A model generated the notes under the pieces. It made no database searches, was not told where the DNA came from, and saw nothing but the letters and a program-made list of their open reading frames with translations. A stretch of 64,000 nucleotides of DNA from Temnopleurus reevesii (taxonomy: Eukaryota > Echinodermata > Echinoidea > Temnopleuroida > Temnopleuridae), in NCBI GenBank assembly GCA_036244855.1, contig BQKZ01000606.1:70291-134290 (forward strand), written 5' to 3'. Made by a program: the position numbers and the translations under genes. Shown here piece after piece: positions 12,901-29,200 of the stretch (its first letter is position 1; the number at the start of each line of letters is the position of its first letter).

Positions 12901-15900
12901 AATGTATTTTTGACATATACCCTGTACATGTAAATTAAAATGAACAGTACAGATTTGTTCAGAGCATAGGTTTAGGGCAAAATTCTTATTAAATGGTGCT
13001 ACAATAAACAATGTCTGTATTTGCAGACTGAAATGACTCAAGGTTTCAGCCTGTTTATAGCCATAAATCCCCAGGCCAATCGGTGACCTCAGCTAAGGTC
13101 ATCTGGTAGTGGGCGTGGCCTAACAGAGGCACAGGCAAAGACCAATACTGTCTAGACATTTTTAATCCTGAGTGTGTTCAGTAATAGGGAAATGGTGTCA
13201 CATTCACATTCTTCAATATCGTGACAAAATGTGGTCTTTTAGAGGTAGCAAATTTTTCACAGTTTTAGATATTGAAGAAACATTTTCAATATACTTTATT
13301 GTACAACGCTGTATGAATAAGTTGTTGAACAAAATACCATTTCTGCAGCAATCGTGCTCAAATGCATATCAAATTGCGATACCAGGAAATTACAGGTATT
13401 CCCTGTAGATTGAAAGAGTCTACAGATCTCCAACATACTTAACATGTCAAATAGCGTTCAACATATTAGGCCTACATCTTAAGAATTGTTATTTGTTGTT
13501 AAGTTTTTGAAAAAAAAGCTGGGAATTTAAATAATTGGCAAAAATTGGTTGAATTGATTTGTAGGTTGGAATAACATCACCAATATTTTCTGGCTTTGTT
13601 TGTACTTGTGGTATTTGACTTACCATGGGCCAATAACAACCTGTGTTCATCGAGAACAATTTCAGGTTCATATCTGGTTAAGTTTCACCCGTATTTACCC
13701 TGCGAAAATTTACACAAGGAAATTGCACATAGAATGTGGTTCCAAAAGAGAGATAGTCAAACGCACAACAATTGGCAAGGAACCAGAAACACATCGTTTA
13801 ATGACACATGGCCTCAGACTTCATTACAAGCGAGGTGAATGAAAAACTGAAGGCAGACTAATATTAGTTTGGCACAAACATTAAAACAGCAGAATGCCCA
13901 TGCTCGGTTTATAAATCTATTGCTAAAATCACAATTTGAGGATGCCAAGTGTATTCTTTGTGTTTCACATTTGTATGAGGGGCACCAAACTCAATAGATG
14001 TCAGTGCTCAATCAAAATGTAAACATACCAACACACATCTACTTGTCGTCTGAAAACATTTTTTTATGACTCAAATATTTTCAAATACTGATTCAGAGAA
14101 TCAATTAAATAAAAAGTATGAAAACCATCTNGTGTCAATGACCTTGTATTGTGAATATCTACTTTTGGGATCTACATCTAGGGTAGCATATTTACTTCAG
14201 AGGAGAGCCCCATCTATTGGGAGAGGAGTGTAATCTTATATTCGTGATTCTTTATGCTCAACTGTAATACATATTTCCGCTTAAAAATACTATATCATTT
14301 CTTAAGACATGTTGAGTCAATATAAAAAGATGTCACCTGGTGAGTTTTTTACCTAAAAGCCTGTGAAATGTTTTGAAGACTTTATGATATAGACTCTGCA
14401 GCGTAGCATGGGGGCAGATGGAATTGTGCCAATGACCTTGTATTCATATCTAGGGTAGCATATTTACACCAGAGTACAGGTATAAATCACAGTTTGGAGG
14501 TGTGGACTGTCATCCATACTTTGGGATTCTATTTTATTAATAATATCTCCTTGGTTTAACTGCAATCTATATTTTGACTAAAGCACTCAAAGCCTGACTT
14601 TCTTCTTAAAATTTTTCCCACTGCAGAATATCAAGACATCACATGGTGTATCCTATAAACAGCATAGCATGGGGGCAGATGGAATTGTGTCATTGATCGT
14701 GTACTGGGATATAGGGCAGCATATTTACACCAGAGCACAGGCATAATTTACAGTTTAGAAGTGCATGTGGATTGTCATCCCTACTTTGAGATTTTATTCT
14801 TCTAATAACATCGCCCTGCTTCAACTGTTATCCATATTTGTAACTAAATACATTGTAGGCCTAATGTTTTTTGTTTTTTAAAGGCCATTTTGGGTCAAAA
14901 TCTTTTAGACATCATATGGTGTATCCTACATACACCATAGCATGGGGGCAGATGGAATTGTATCAATGATATTGTACTGGGATATCAAGGGTAGCATATT
15001 TACACCAGAGAACAGCCCCATTTACATTTTGGAGTAGTAAACTCTCCTACACGGAAGCCTGAAATTCTTCCAGTTGGAATGCATGGGTGACATATATCAT
15101 AGAGCAAGTCTTTTATAAATCACGTATAAGGAGGGCACAATGGAAGAAAAACAGTGTTTATTGCAGGTTTCAGCCTCGATTCTATTTCTAAAGAAAACCT
15201 TCAAATCCATTGTATGCATCACAATAGAGCTTTGACAAGGTTCCCTGCCATGTGATATATTATCTGGGGATATAACCAGAAGGGCGTCACCTATGGGTTA
15301 AAGTCTACAAGTTACTTGGTCTTATAAGAGCCATAAGGACATTCAAAGGATATTGCAAGAAAGATAAAATCTGATATGAAAATCAAATTCACTGACATTT
15401 CAATTGGCTCACACATTAATAATGAGAATAATAACTGTGATAATGATATACAGAGTATATGGAGTGCAATGGTAGTGCATAATCAATACCCTGCATTTAG
15501 CTGTCGCCATGCTGTGCATTTTCACTTTCAAAATAATTTGATGTCTCTCTATCAGTATTAGTCGGCATCGAACATTGATCACTAAAAGAAGCATGCAACT
15601 CATCAGTTCTACTGGTTCATCTTTTCACTAACACTAGCCGATTACCATGTTTGGATGTAATCAAGTTTACTCAGCACTGTCCTTTTGTCATCTCTTTAGT
15701 ATCAAAATAATTCAACTTGTTAACAGGGTGGGGTAACTTGGGTTCTTTCAGACATTGAATGTGGCATGTTGACTTTTGACACTGTCTGGTTGGTGTATCC
15801 TCATTGGAAAAACCTTTGACGCCCAATTAAATATCCCATGAACTGCTGAAAATTTGAAATCTTTTTAACTTTCTGATATTCCATGATTTGATTTCCAGCC

Positions 15901-18900
15901 CCCCCCCAAAAAAAACCCCTCCTTCTTGGCAAGTGGCCTTATTTTCAAACCTTACAGTATGAGCCTATGTGGCTTTACTCAATGTCCTAATGGGTGAAAT
16001 AATGTCAACATAATTAATGCACTTCTACAGGCATGATATGTGTCTATCCTGTATTTCACCCACATCATGATACAATGTATAGCTAGTTGATGTCTGATCT
16101 ATACAATGAGTGGTTGACAACTCATTACATAACCCTTGATTCGATTTTGATTTGATTTCATTTCATTTGTGGGATACAATATATATTCCCTAAAATGAGA
16201 TAAAAACAAGAACAAACACAACAAAATAAGAAATTTCTATTTTGTACCCAGATATTCTCTAATTCATTGATTAAACAAATTAAAACCAGGTTTTTTAGGC
16301 TATTTAGGGAATACACATTAGAGTTTGCCTTTTCCTCGTTGGCAAAGTATCACCCAATATTTTCTGGACACGTACACAAGTAAACACCCTAGTATTTTTG
16401 CCAACGTAACTTCCTTCAGTAAAACACATTTCCATTGCAATAACAAGTATTACCAGCACATAGCCATATCTATTGTACATTTCACATGCCATCGTTGTTA
16501 GAACACAAAAGGATGTGTGGGCGTGTCAGGGGATTGATTCCAATGCTAGACTAGTCTCCAGGCACAGACCATTGGCTTTTTGTTTTGCAATCTGTGCACT
16601 ACATTATACGGAGTCTGCAATCAGAGACTTGATAATTTGAAAACTAAAAAAGCTTTAACAAAGTTAAAGTAGTTTCTGACTGAAGACTCTGGGTTGTGCA
16701 TAATGTATATTGTGGAAAATGAAGGCAAGAGTCTGTGCCTGCAGACTATTGAGCAGTACTACACTGCAGTGATTTGTGCTGTGTAACTTCACTTCCTAGT
16801 TTATTACAGTCAATCCAACTAGAATGTTTCAAATATCTATTAATTTTGTTCATTAAATAAGAAATGGTTATTTAGAAATTCAACAAGTTGCATCTTCTTT
16901 TGTAATAGAGGTACGTATGTGCCATGCCTTTCCAAGTAAAAGATGCATCAGTTATCACATGAAGGAAAATAATGAACATAAACAAATTATATTGTTACAT
17001 GTATTAAATATGTAATCTAACATCTTGCTGCCAATTTTGAGGTTTGAGACGCAGTGCATACTGCATAATGATTATCTGCAGATTGCAGAAATTACAAGCA
17101 AAACAAACTTTTTCTTCTGGGCCCTACATCATAAATGTTTGCCATTAATCGCTGTTGAAAATGGCCTATCACGATCAGAATCAGAATTGCTCTACAAAAA
17201 TTAGCGATTGATCACAAACCTTTACAGTACAGAGCCCAGGTTGAGCTCTAGTAAGGCAACTAATGTTGCACACTACAGATTAATGCGTCGATCAATACAT
17301 GCATGGGGCCAAGGCCATATCACTTGATAAGATCAATAATGAAATCATTCAGAAAAGAAGCATAACAGTTATGCCAACTCTGTAATAACTGTAAAAATCA
17401 ATACATTTGAATCAAGCCAGGGTTATATGACTTGCAATAAATGCTATGTTGTTAAATAGTGTTATCAACACCAATTACAGGGAGACTTTTGTCAGTTACA
17501 ATGTCATATTCAGGCTTACTTTAATATTGGTGAAATAATCAGAATTGAAATGCATAATATTGGCTGCACAAAATCAGATTGTCCAAAATAAACAATCAAT
17601 ACGTCTACATGGATAACATAAAACTAATAGCCCGATATCCTAGTTCACATTTGCACCAATGCATCTATAAGCCAATGTTATTGGCGGGGTTAGGAAAGCA
17701 TTTTGTAATAAATTTATATGGGATTCAACCTCACATGATATTGACATTATTGTTATAATGGATCGAACTTTAGTTTAGGAAGATCCTGATTACTTTACCC
17801 ACTCTAAGACTAAATATTGTAAATTTACAGCTTTCAGAAAAAGAATACCCATCCACTATATGATATTATGTTGAAGTGTATTTCAAAGTTAAAAATCATA
17901 AATTTATTAGAAGCAATGAATGGAGTCACAGGAACAAATATTAATATAATCGGTCATCACTATACAGGAACTTGGTGCAATAATTCTACATTGCTTACAT
18001 AAGATACAAGATTAGCTGGTAATAAAACCAGACAAATATCCCATATAAGAAGAATCACAACTAGCTTCAAGAGCTATAAACCTTTCTTTTTTCTTCCTCC
18101 AAGCTATAAACCAAACCAGGAAGAAGAAACAGCCAGTAAACCACCCGCTCAGTGGACTGCCACACCTTTTTACTGATTGGCTGATGCAGGTTTAATGGCC
18201 CACCCCCACACACATANACATAGCATGGGGGCAGATGGAATTGTGTCAATGACCTTGTATTGTGAATATCTACTTTTGGGATCTACATCTAGGGTAGCAT
18301 ATTTACTTCAGAGGAGAGCCCCATCTATTGGGAGAGGAGTGTAATCTTATATTCGTGATTCTTTATGCTCAACTGTAATACATATTTCCGCTTAAAAATA
18401 CTATATCATTTCTTAAGACATGTTGAGTCAATATAAAAAGATGTCACCTGGTGAGTTTTTTACCTAAAAGCCTGTGAAATGTTTTGAAGACTTTATGATA
18501 TAGACTCTGCAGCGTAGCATGGGGGCAGATGGAATTGTGCCAATGACCTTGTATTCATATCTAGGGTAGCATATTTACACCAGAGTACAGGTATAAATCA
18601 CAGTTTGGAGGTGTGGACTGTCATCCATACTTTGGGATTCTATTTTATTAATAATATCTCCTTGGTTTAACTGCAATCTATATTTTGACTAAAGCACTGT
18701 CAAAGCCTGACTTTCTTCTTAAAATTCTTCCCACTGCAGAATATTAAGACATCACATGGTGTATCCTTTATGAAGCATAGCATGGGGGCAGATGGAATTG
18801 TGTCAATGATATTGTACTGGAATATATAGGGCAGCATATTTACACCAGAGCAAAAGCATAATTTACAGTTTAGATGTGTGGATTGTCATCCCTACTTTGA

Positions 18901-21900
18901 GATTTGATTCTTCTAATAATATCGCCCTGGTTCAACTGTTGGCCATATTTGTAACTAAATACATTGTAGGCCTAATGTTTTTTTTAAAGGCCATCTTGGG
19001 TCAAAATCTATAATATGGTGTATCCTACATACACCATAGCATGGGGGCAGATGGAATTGTGTCAATGATCGTGTACTGGGATAGGGTAGCATATTTACAC
19101 CAGAGCACAGGCATAATTGAGGACATTAATCCCTACTTTGAGATTTTATTCTAAGGATAATATCTCCTTGGTTTAACAGTAATCAATATACTGTAGGCCT
19201 AATGTTTTTTTCTTTAAAAGGCCATTTGTGGTCAAAATCTTTTAGACATCATATGGTGTAACCTACATACACCATAGCATGGGGGCAGATGGAATTGTGT
19301 CAATGATATTGTACTGGGATAGGGTAGCAAATTTACACCAGAGCACAAGCATAAATCACAGTTTGGAGGTGTGGACTATCATCCATACTTTGNNNNNNNN
19401 NNNNNNNNNNNNNNNNNNNNNNNNNNNNNNNNNNNNNNNNNNNNNNNNNNNNNNNNNNNNNNNNNNNNNNNNNNNNNNNNNNNNNNNNNNNNNNNNNNNN
19501 NNNNNNNNNNNNNNNNNNNNNNNNNNNNNNNNNNNNNNNNNNNNNNNNNNNNNNNNNNNNNNNNNNNNNNNNNNNNNNNNNNNNNNNNNNNNNNNNNNNN
19601 NNNNNNNNNNNNNNNNNNCATTGCTTACATAAGATACAAGATTAGCTGGTAATAAAACCAGACAAATATCCCATATAAGAAGAATCACAACTAGCTTCAA
19701 GAGCTATAAACCTTTCTTTTTTCTTCCTCCAAGCTATAAACCAAACCAGGAAGAAGAAACAGCCAGTAAACCACCCGCTCAGTGGACTGCCACACCTTTT
19801 TACTGATTGGCTGATGCAGGTTTAATGGCCCACCCCCACACACATATCCACAATACAATAGCGATAATGCCCTCGGAGACTGGTGCAAACACACTACCAG
19901 GAAGTAGTTTGAAAGCACAAACCCGAGACTTTCGGTATGTGAATGTGCAGAGCATGATACAGGGCATGCGCTGTGAGACTACATCACACACATACAGCAT
20001 TGCTCTATCCTCAGTCTAGGGGAGAGCACGAGACACACAATGAGACACACAGTGTATACCCTGTATCACTCTCTCTGTGTTTGTGCACAACGAAACCAAA
20101 GGGTCTGTTCTTGCAGACTAACCAGGAAGCGAGGAAAAAAATTAAACACTATCTACATCAAATAACTCCAAAGGGTGTGTTGAGGCATATAGTGGGGCCT
20201 GGACTGAAATCTATTTACAGTCCATACCGTGAATCATGCCATTGGTTTATTAATATGAATGGAATGGACCAATTTACAAATAGATTCAAATCTATGCCCA
20301 TTTCTTGCAAAACCTAGTTACATGAAATTTCTTATACTTGTTAGTAACAATTGAACTACAATACAGTGGAAATTCTACATAAAGAAATCTGATATATAAC
20401 AAAATATCTGCTATAAAGAGATAAAAAATCTAGTCCCATCTCTTTATAAAAGTTATTGTTTTTTTTAACTCTGCTGTAAAGAGATTACTGTTATAACAAC
20501 TTAGGTATTTTTTATGGTCCCAAGCACCTCGCTTTACTGAGTTTCCACTGTACATGTACTTGGAATCTAGTTTTATATTACTTCTTGCTATGTCAGCCAG
20601 GCCTCAGGGTAGACTTCCTGGTTGTTAAAAGCAACTTTTGAGTACAAAGAACGCATCAAATTTGCATCTACAAGTATTGATATTAAACCCGCCTATTAGG
20701 AACATTTTGATAAAAACTATTTTTCGAAGACACCAGGGAATAATATTACTTTTCACATTTGACTAGCTGTTTCAGCCATTGAGGAAATATTTCAATACTT
20801 CACTGTACAGGTCTATGTGAAAAGGTTGCTAAACAAAACATACTTTCAATAGTAATCCAGCTGAAATAGTGCGATGCATTGCAAAGTGCTTTCAATTAGT
20901 ATCTACACATATCTCACTTCTTATCTATTTGTACTTTTTGTTGTTGTACCTATTGCTTCTGCTACTCTTTTAAATTTTCCTGTACTGCGCCTTGAGCACA
21001 TTATTCATGTGGAATCTCGCGCATTAAAAGTACTATTATTATTATTATTATAATATACCAGGAAAATAATTCTCTGTACACACTTTATTATTTCTACAGG
21101 CCAAGAGATCAGGACATGAACCAAAATAACATTGTTTCCTTTTTGATCAACAATAAATTGCTAAGAATATTCCTTCTTTTAATAGTTTGGATACAAGGAA
21201 ATGATGCAGAGAAATGAGCTGTATCACATGTACATCACATGGTATGCATGTATAAAACACAAAGAAGTCTTAGATTATACCACAGCGAATTAATGTATGA
21301 CCATGCTCTAAAACAGTTATGAACATATTGAGAGTGTTTAGGTCGAATAAAAACGTGTCTTCTTACTTAAAGTCAGTCCGTCATGATCGACATGACTTCC
21401 GGTTGCGAGCGCGCACGGATGGAGTTTTGCGTATTGGCAACAACGATATGAACATTTCCTTGCTTACGCACCTTGCCAAGCTCAGAAACTCCGAACACTT
21501 CGTACGACTTTTCGATCGTTGTTGTCATTGCGTGTAACTTTGATTCCGGCCCCTCTTTGGCTTCGATTTTTTTTCCAAAAACGTGTGGAACGCATACGTT
21601 TGCGACTGCTGAGCTGTGAGCTTGTGAAATAAAGCTTGCTCACTCGCTATTCCAGGTAAAAAGATTGTGTGATTTTGTGTTTGGCAATCTTTGCAATCAA
21701 GATGGCTGCGAACAGTTTGGCTCGCAACCGGAAGTCATGTTGACCATGACGGACTGACTTTAAAACCTTCCACTCAGGCTTCTCCCACCAACCAATATCT
21801 TATAAACTAGTCAGATTCGTTTTTGCAACATAAAAATCAAGCCTAAAGAAATTATTTACATAGCATCTAAACAGAAGAAAATAAAAAATAATCCAATTTA

Positions 21901-24900
21901 ATTCTGGTGGAAGTTTAACAAGTAGCTGTTTTCCGAAAGTTACCATAGCAATAGTAAAAGATATAGATATCATGGGTTTAGTCAGCACTGACTAAAAGTC
22001 AATGCAACAAGCTTTATGAAACACCCTCCAGATGTGAAAAAATACCATTTTTAGCACAAAAATACATGTTTTGTCAATATATTATTCTGCAGTTATTCAT
22101 AAAAATCAGGTATCAAATTCTGATTGCACCCTCCAGTTTTGCATTCCTAGATGATGACAAGTCTCAACTCTGCATGAAATTATCTAGTCTGCTTACACAA
22201 ACACTTCAGACAGTGCTCAAGTGTAATATCTACTACTTTTAGTAACCTATTACTGTACAATATTTCCTGATCTTGCAAAATTCAAACTCTTTCAACACTA
22301 ATTCAAGGACTGTGAAGCAATTATTTCCAGGTAACTATCATTATTCAGGATTGATATGATAGTATACATAATTTCACAGATAGATATTGTTTCCACAGCC
22401 ACTAACATTCTTAAAAAAGGTGGTTGAAAATGAAAATGGTTTCCTTCCTGTACCATCCAGATACAAGAAAAAGCAGGTCCATATCCGCAGAGAAACTAGG
22501 AGGGGTGGAAGGGATGAGCGCCCCCTTACAAATGAATACTGTCTAAGCGAACATTTCTGTGTACAGATATTTTCACAATGTTGTTAAAGTGTTTGTACAC
22601 ATTGAATATTAAACATTCAGAATGGATATTTCTGCATGGCCGAGATCACAAAAATTTGCAAAAATAAAACCGCCGCGAAAAATTCCACTTTACAGTAGAG
22701 GTTGAGAAAAAAAAAATCATTGTAGACAAATGATGGCTCTTTACCTGTACAGCCAATCACAGAAAACAGGGCGGTGTTTCACCAAGATAAGAAAGACGTT
22801 ATGCACGACTTTATGTTCGACTGGTATCCCTTCTTGTGCGTATAATTCATAATAGTATGCGCATTCAGCGCGTACTATTATGAATTATTATGAATTAAGT
22901 CGATCTTAAAGTCATGCGTAACTTTAAAAACGACTTGGTGAAACACCGCCCAGGTCTTCCCTTTTTTGGTTGTAAAGTCAACACCATCAAGTAAACACAT
23001 AATTTAAGATTTCTTTTCTTTCCAAGGATTCCCCTCTCCCCCCTCCCTCCCCTTCCCCTGTGAGAATCTATCCTGGTAGTATAGGATCATTTACATTCCT
23101 ATAGAACAGCTGATTACAGTGTCTGGTTTACACGCCTCATACAACAGCATCCCTTCACTCCACTCTTAATGATCAATACACTGTGTCTCATCTCCAATCT
23201 CTATCTCTCGCTCTGATCAATATCATCTCAGCATACACCACAAACGAACAGTTGGAGGGCCAAACAAGGCCAAACACAAAACATGAATCAAGTTCTAAGA
23301 ATAGAGGATGAGTATGTCGTCAATATTTGAATGTAACGGTCTATTTTCCAATAACAAGCTGAATCGCGTTTGAATAATGCTACCAGTGATTGGCTTGCAG
23401 GTGAACATAAATGAAAGAAAAGATTATTTGCATAACTAATTTGTCCAGGGTTCTGAAATGGTTGTTTACTTTGGAAAACCATTAATGAATGGAAGAATGG
23501 AAGAGCAAATGAATAAAAATGAATGGAGTCAAGGTTCATAACAAAAAATTTGCTCGTTTTTTAACTCAAGTCACATTATCAGCCAATATTATCACTGATA
23601 TTATCAGCAAACAGTATATCATCCTATACTGAGGTATCATGTTGAATAATGATAATCAATATTGAGTCATACTTTTTTTATTGAGAGGGTTTTTATTACA
23701 CAGAAGTTATTCATCAATTTTATGGACAAAACTATTGTGTATTATCAATCAATTACGCTTTGTACTTGACAGCTTTACTGAGAAAAGATAACTATATTCA
23801 TACCTCTAACACAAAGGTTGCTCTTGACAACCATAAAGCTTGCCTAAGGCTTGCCGGATATGGCAGCAAGGAATATATGCAAACTGGATTCCAAGTAATG
23901 AAATTCAAATCTTAAAAACAAGTTTGAGGAATACCAAGAAGGTACATTTTGCTAGCAAGAAACATGCATAAATTTGAATCTATTAGTAAACTGGCCTTTT
24001 GGCCAACAGCTTGCACCATTTCGAAGATATACATGTAGGCTACACCTGAAACAAATAATATTGATTTGCTAGAGATGACAAACTACTTGCTACACTACAA
24101 TAAATCATAATTTTCATGAGATTCCCCTACATGACAGACATATGGCATGCTCTACTGTGGTTTTCAAGAATAGATTCACCTCTTCGAGACCTTGACTCAT
24201 TCATCAAAAACAATACCGATCATGCGACCATTCATCAATCTATGGAGGTCAGATAATGTGGACAGAATGATGACCTCCCGTATATACAAATATATGAGCT
24301 GGTCCTTTAACGAGGAAATGTAATGTCATGGTTTATTGATCATGTTGATCACATCTTGGAGTCCTACCGCTGTTTCACCATCTGCCCATCTCCATTCAGA
24401 GTCATTATTCAGTGACAATAGTCTCTGATAGTAAGACTATATTCTCATATCTACTATCTCAAGACTTAAAGCCCCAGTCACATAGGACCCCGGAAGCAAC
24501 ACGATTCACCCCGACTAGTTGTTCTGAGGCATTTAACTGTGAATTAACAAAGAGTCGGGGTGAATAGTGTTGCTTCCGGAGTCCTATATAACCGGGGCTT
24601 TTGAATCTCAATCCCATTATGGTGTGAATATAAAAATACTTTAAAAAACATGCCTTTTAAAAGCATACATTTAAAGATAATGGAACAACAACAACAACAA
24701 CAACAACAAACACAAGAAGGTTTTTATGAGTTCTAAGCATCCTCATCATATTCTTGATCAAATCTGCAATGCATCAATGCAGTAAATGAATGTCTAAAAA
24801 GGAATATGTAAAAACAAGTTTAAAGATAACCTATAGTAGAGGTAGTGATTAGGTAATGTTGAGACTGCATGAAATTTATCCTGATGTTTGGTTATTCAAA

Positions 24901-26170
24901 ATAATAAATGCCCTCCTACGTTTTGACCATAAAATAAATGTTAAATGAAGAAAACAAATCAAGCAAAAGCTGCAAACATGGCAGTTATTATTACTATGTT
25001 TTACCATTATATTGCCTCTGCTAGTGAGGCAAAAATAGTCTTGATTAAATTTAATGAATACCACAATAATTCGTCCAATAGTTTCCTATAACATCTTCAC
25101 AAGAATCACAAACCAAATGGGAATACTACCGTATAACCTTATTTTTAACTGAAACCAAACTTCTTCAACAGAAGACATGCACCCTATCTCACTGAAGCGA
25201 AGGTCAAAAAATTGTTTGGATGCCCTCCACCATACAGACCCTCTAAAAATAACTGTAACTAGACTTCTTTTTCTTTCTTGTTTTTGCCTTGTGCCAAAAT
25301 TGGGGAAAAATTGCAGTAAAATAATTAATAGACATGTGATTCAGTATGGACAGAAATATAGTTTACTGCATCCCACCATGTCCTACCAAAGCCTATGCAA
25401 AACATATGCATTTTCATGTGATTTAGTGGGACAGTGTGGAATTTTTTTCTGTCCATACTCTATAAGACTCGAAAAAATATTTTCTGTTACTCTTTGGCTT
25501 TTCACCTCTTTGAGCCTGATTTTCCTCATCAATTGTTTAAATTGTTTTCAGAAAAAAATAATAATAAAAAGAACCTTTTCAAAAGGACAAATGTTTTTTT
25601 TCCCATTGTAGGGCATTCCAACAATATTTTTTGTGCATCTACTACAAGAAGAATCCTGTCCTGTCTGCATTAATACCATCTTTGAAGGAGCATTGGACAT
25701 TGATAAAGTACATTCACTCCTCCACCTTACATGGCATCTTCCACACCAGTGAGATGATAATCTTCTTCTTGTTTGTGAAAGATGCCTTGTGTAGGACTTC
25801 TGCATGCTAAAATCTGTCACCCTGAGATGATTTTAGTGGAAATTGTATGATTTGTGAAATGATAATCTTCCACTGATGATTACACTAGAAGAGGCTAATC
25901 ATATTTCATTTCTTTTGGTACATTAGCATTAAATGTTTCAAAGTTTGAAAAGATAGCATGTGAGTTTGCATCTCAAATTTTAGCCTTGAGCACTGTATGC
26001 CAGTTTATCCTAGTGTGTGCTGTGTATGTTGGGCACTGAAGATGAGGCTAGCAATGTCATGATGATGAGAATAGATAATGATAATAATAATAATAATTTG
26101 TGGTATTTGTAATGCACCATCTATCTCGTAAGTCCATCATCATTATCGTCATCGTCATCGTCACCGTCAC

Positions 26171-26207
<37 letters not shown>

Positions 26208-29200
26208 GTCATCATCGTCATTATCATCATCACCACCACCACTATTATCATAACCATAACCATCATTTACCACTACCAACACCACAACCCCCACCCCCTC
26301 CTCCTCCTTCCAGGAGGGCATTTCATGAAGCTTGTCGTAGCGACTACTAGTCGGTGCTATCTAAATTCAATGAAATCCTTGATTTTGATTGGATGAAAAG
26401 CAAATTCTCTGACTGTTTCTATGGTAAATGTCAAAGCATGACTGCTTGTCGCTGCAACAAACTCCATGAAATTCCCTCCTGGTGTAGACACCCCTTGGTA
26501 CGATAGTTCACCATCATCATCACATCTCCGCCAAGGAAGAGCGCTCTAATCCTCACCCTGAGTCCAAAAGCGGAGGAGAAGGCAGATGTTCACGAGTAAT
26601 TAAACCAATTAATATGGTTGACATAATGCAGGGTCTAATGCTCACGGAAAATGATAGCTCCAAGCACCGCAGGAGACAGAGTGGTGGGGTGTCCACACAA
26701 TCCCAAATTTTGAAATTGTCTAGATACTTTTGATCCAGAGAATGAAACAAATCTGGATAATCTCAATATAATTTTACAGAGGAAATGCAATGATATTTTA
26801 CCGGTGTAGTCCCAAGAACGATTGGGGTGTCAGCACAATCCCAAGCCATGGAATTTGTTAGATACTTCTGATCAAACAGATGAAACTGATCAGGATAATC
26901 TCAATATTATTTTGAAGAGGAAATACAAGCAAGATATTTTTCTGTTGTAGTCTGAAGAGCAATTGGGGTGTCAGCACAATCCCAAGTTTGGGGATTGTTC
27001 AGATACTTGTGATCTAGCAGATGAAACTGATCAGAATAATCTCAATATTATTTTACAGAGGAAAAACAATAATTATTTTTTTTCTGGTGTAGTCTCAAGA
27101 TTTATATTTGAAAATACATTTAATTGAGAATTATTTTTTGTGTCCTTACTTTTGGGGGATTTATTCCTTATGAAGCATTGTAATATGTCATAAATAAATT
27201 ATTCCATTAATTCACACTTTGGGGTGCACATGGGTCCAGCCCAGGATAAAAATTGTTGGCTAATGATCTTCACACTGTCTCTGCTCAATATGTTCTTCTT
27301 GGAGTAAAGATGGCTAAGAATAAATTCCCGCCATCTATTTAGCAATTTCTTATCCATCCTTTCACAATCAGCATCAAAATGTGTATTCAACTTAATGAAT
27401 TAAAAACAAGTTAACCACTTAGAGGAAAAATTTGCAAGAATTGAGAGACTGATCAAGGGATCATACCAGGTTATAATATAATCTTGAAATAAGGTAAACT
27501 CTGGTTAGTGTTGCCAAGTCCATGGTGTAACACCACCTAGTGGGAAAGATAGAAGATTCACTCAAATGAGAGGAGATATAGGATCCATCTAGAAGATATG
27601 AGAGATGCTTCATATGGAGACTCAGTATGAAGTTACTAAGATCAAATTGTGTTTTTAAGCAGAAGATACCTGGTGTTCTTTACATCTAAATTCTAGTTCC
27701 AGGATAGACTTCCTGATGGGCAGGTTTTGCTTGGATATTTTGGCTAACTGACTAGAAACTCATAGATAAATCCATTTTACGCTCTTTCAGATTACCTTAT
27801 TTGCTTGTTTCTTGACCAACCAATCATGGAAGATTGGAAATTCAGAAAATCAAAAGATAAAAATTGTCAAAATTTGAGTTTTATTTTCCCTTAACCGAGT
27901 TTCAGTCCAGCAACTTCTGTCTGATTTTGATGTGACAAGTGACATGATAGGGAGCAAAAGCTTATGCTAAATAAAGGAGTTTGTATGGTGTACAAGGGAT
28001 CTATCAGAGAATGTAAATCAATTTACTCATCAATAACAAGTCCATTTTCTTATTAAAATTCCTGGAGTTGGTTTAATAAGTTCATGGCTGGGTGACGATG
28101 TGTCAAGCCTCACTGACATGGATAGCATGAAATTTATATATTCAAATCATGAGGACTTCATTCATTTGTACATATCAAACACACGTGAAAAGTACAAAAC
28201 AAAATCCTCCCAAAAAGGCAAGAGAGTGAAAATGAACTTAGATAAAAATACAGTTATGAAAGTATTGTATAACAAATACAAGTGATAGTTGAAATATCTT
28301 AAAAACACTTGATACTGGCCAATCATAAGTCTGAGAGAATAGGCCTACAGGCTACTTATAATGTTGGTAATAGAATAGTCCGAGACCTATAATCAGATTT
28401 ATCATCAAATAATAATGAATCATTTAGCAGATTAATGAGCAAGTTAACACAAAGAGAAGAAGCTCTGTCTCTCTAATTAAAATTCTTCTCCCAAGGCAAG
28501 GTATGTACTCATCTGCTTCAAATAAGAGACATCGTCTGTCATAACCTCAATAAATAATACAAGCTTATATGGGGATGAGTCCATGATACTCGGTCTTTTG
28601 GGTGGGTGATTTATTCTTTGTTTTGTTGCGGGCAACATAAAATCTGGCAGCCCATCTCATCAGATTGAATAAAATTATTAAAAAGCAATTAAAAAATATA
28701 ATTAAAGAAAAAATCTATTACCTTCCAAAATCTGGCATGTACAAAAACTCATCTCAACTAATACGCTTGCTCATGACAAAAGACAAAAACAAACATAAGA
28801 TTTTCTTTAAAAGATCGATTATTTTGCTCAACTGAAATTATATCTCAATTTCCACTTTTTTTAACCACTGTAATTAATACACAGGATTTAAAAGACTTTT
28901 TTTCCCCATTTACTAAGCTCGACTGGCTCCCGGAACAGAAATTTATAACTGATACAAGATACATGTAGATTGAAATTATCCTCCATTGTTTGTCACACAC
29001 ATGAGGACTACATCTTTTCTCATAAATGCGATCAAAAGTCAAGTTCCTTATCTTATAATCAATGTCTCAGCCATATCTACATTTACACAAATTATTTGCT
29101 ACTATTATTTACGATTCAGCATAAGTTTTACTCAATTTTATCAATATTGATTCCCAATACTCCCAAGACAAGATATTTACCCTTTAACCATTATTCCTTG

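Noticed and set aside
25177..25611. 144-codon plus-strand frame, apparently membrane-like
   Set aside because: It coincides with a ggatgccc-TIR MITE; hydrophobicity follows from T-rich DNA, and no known family is recognised.
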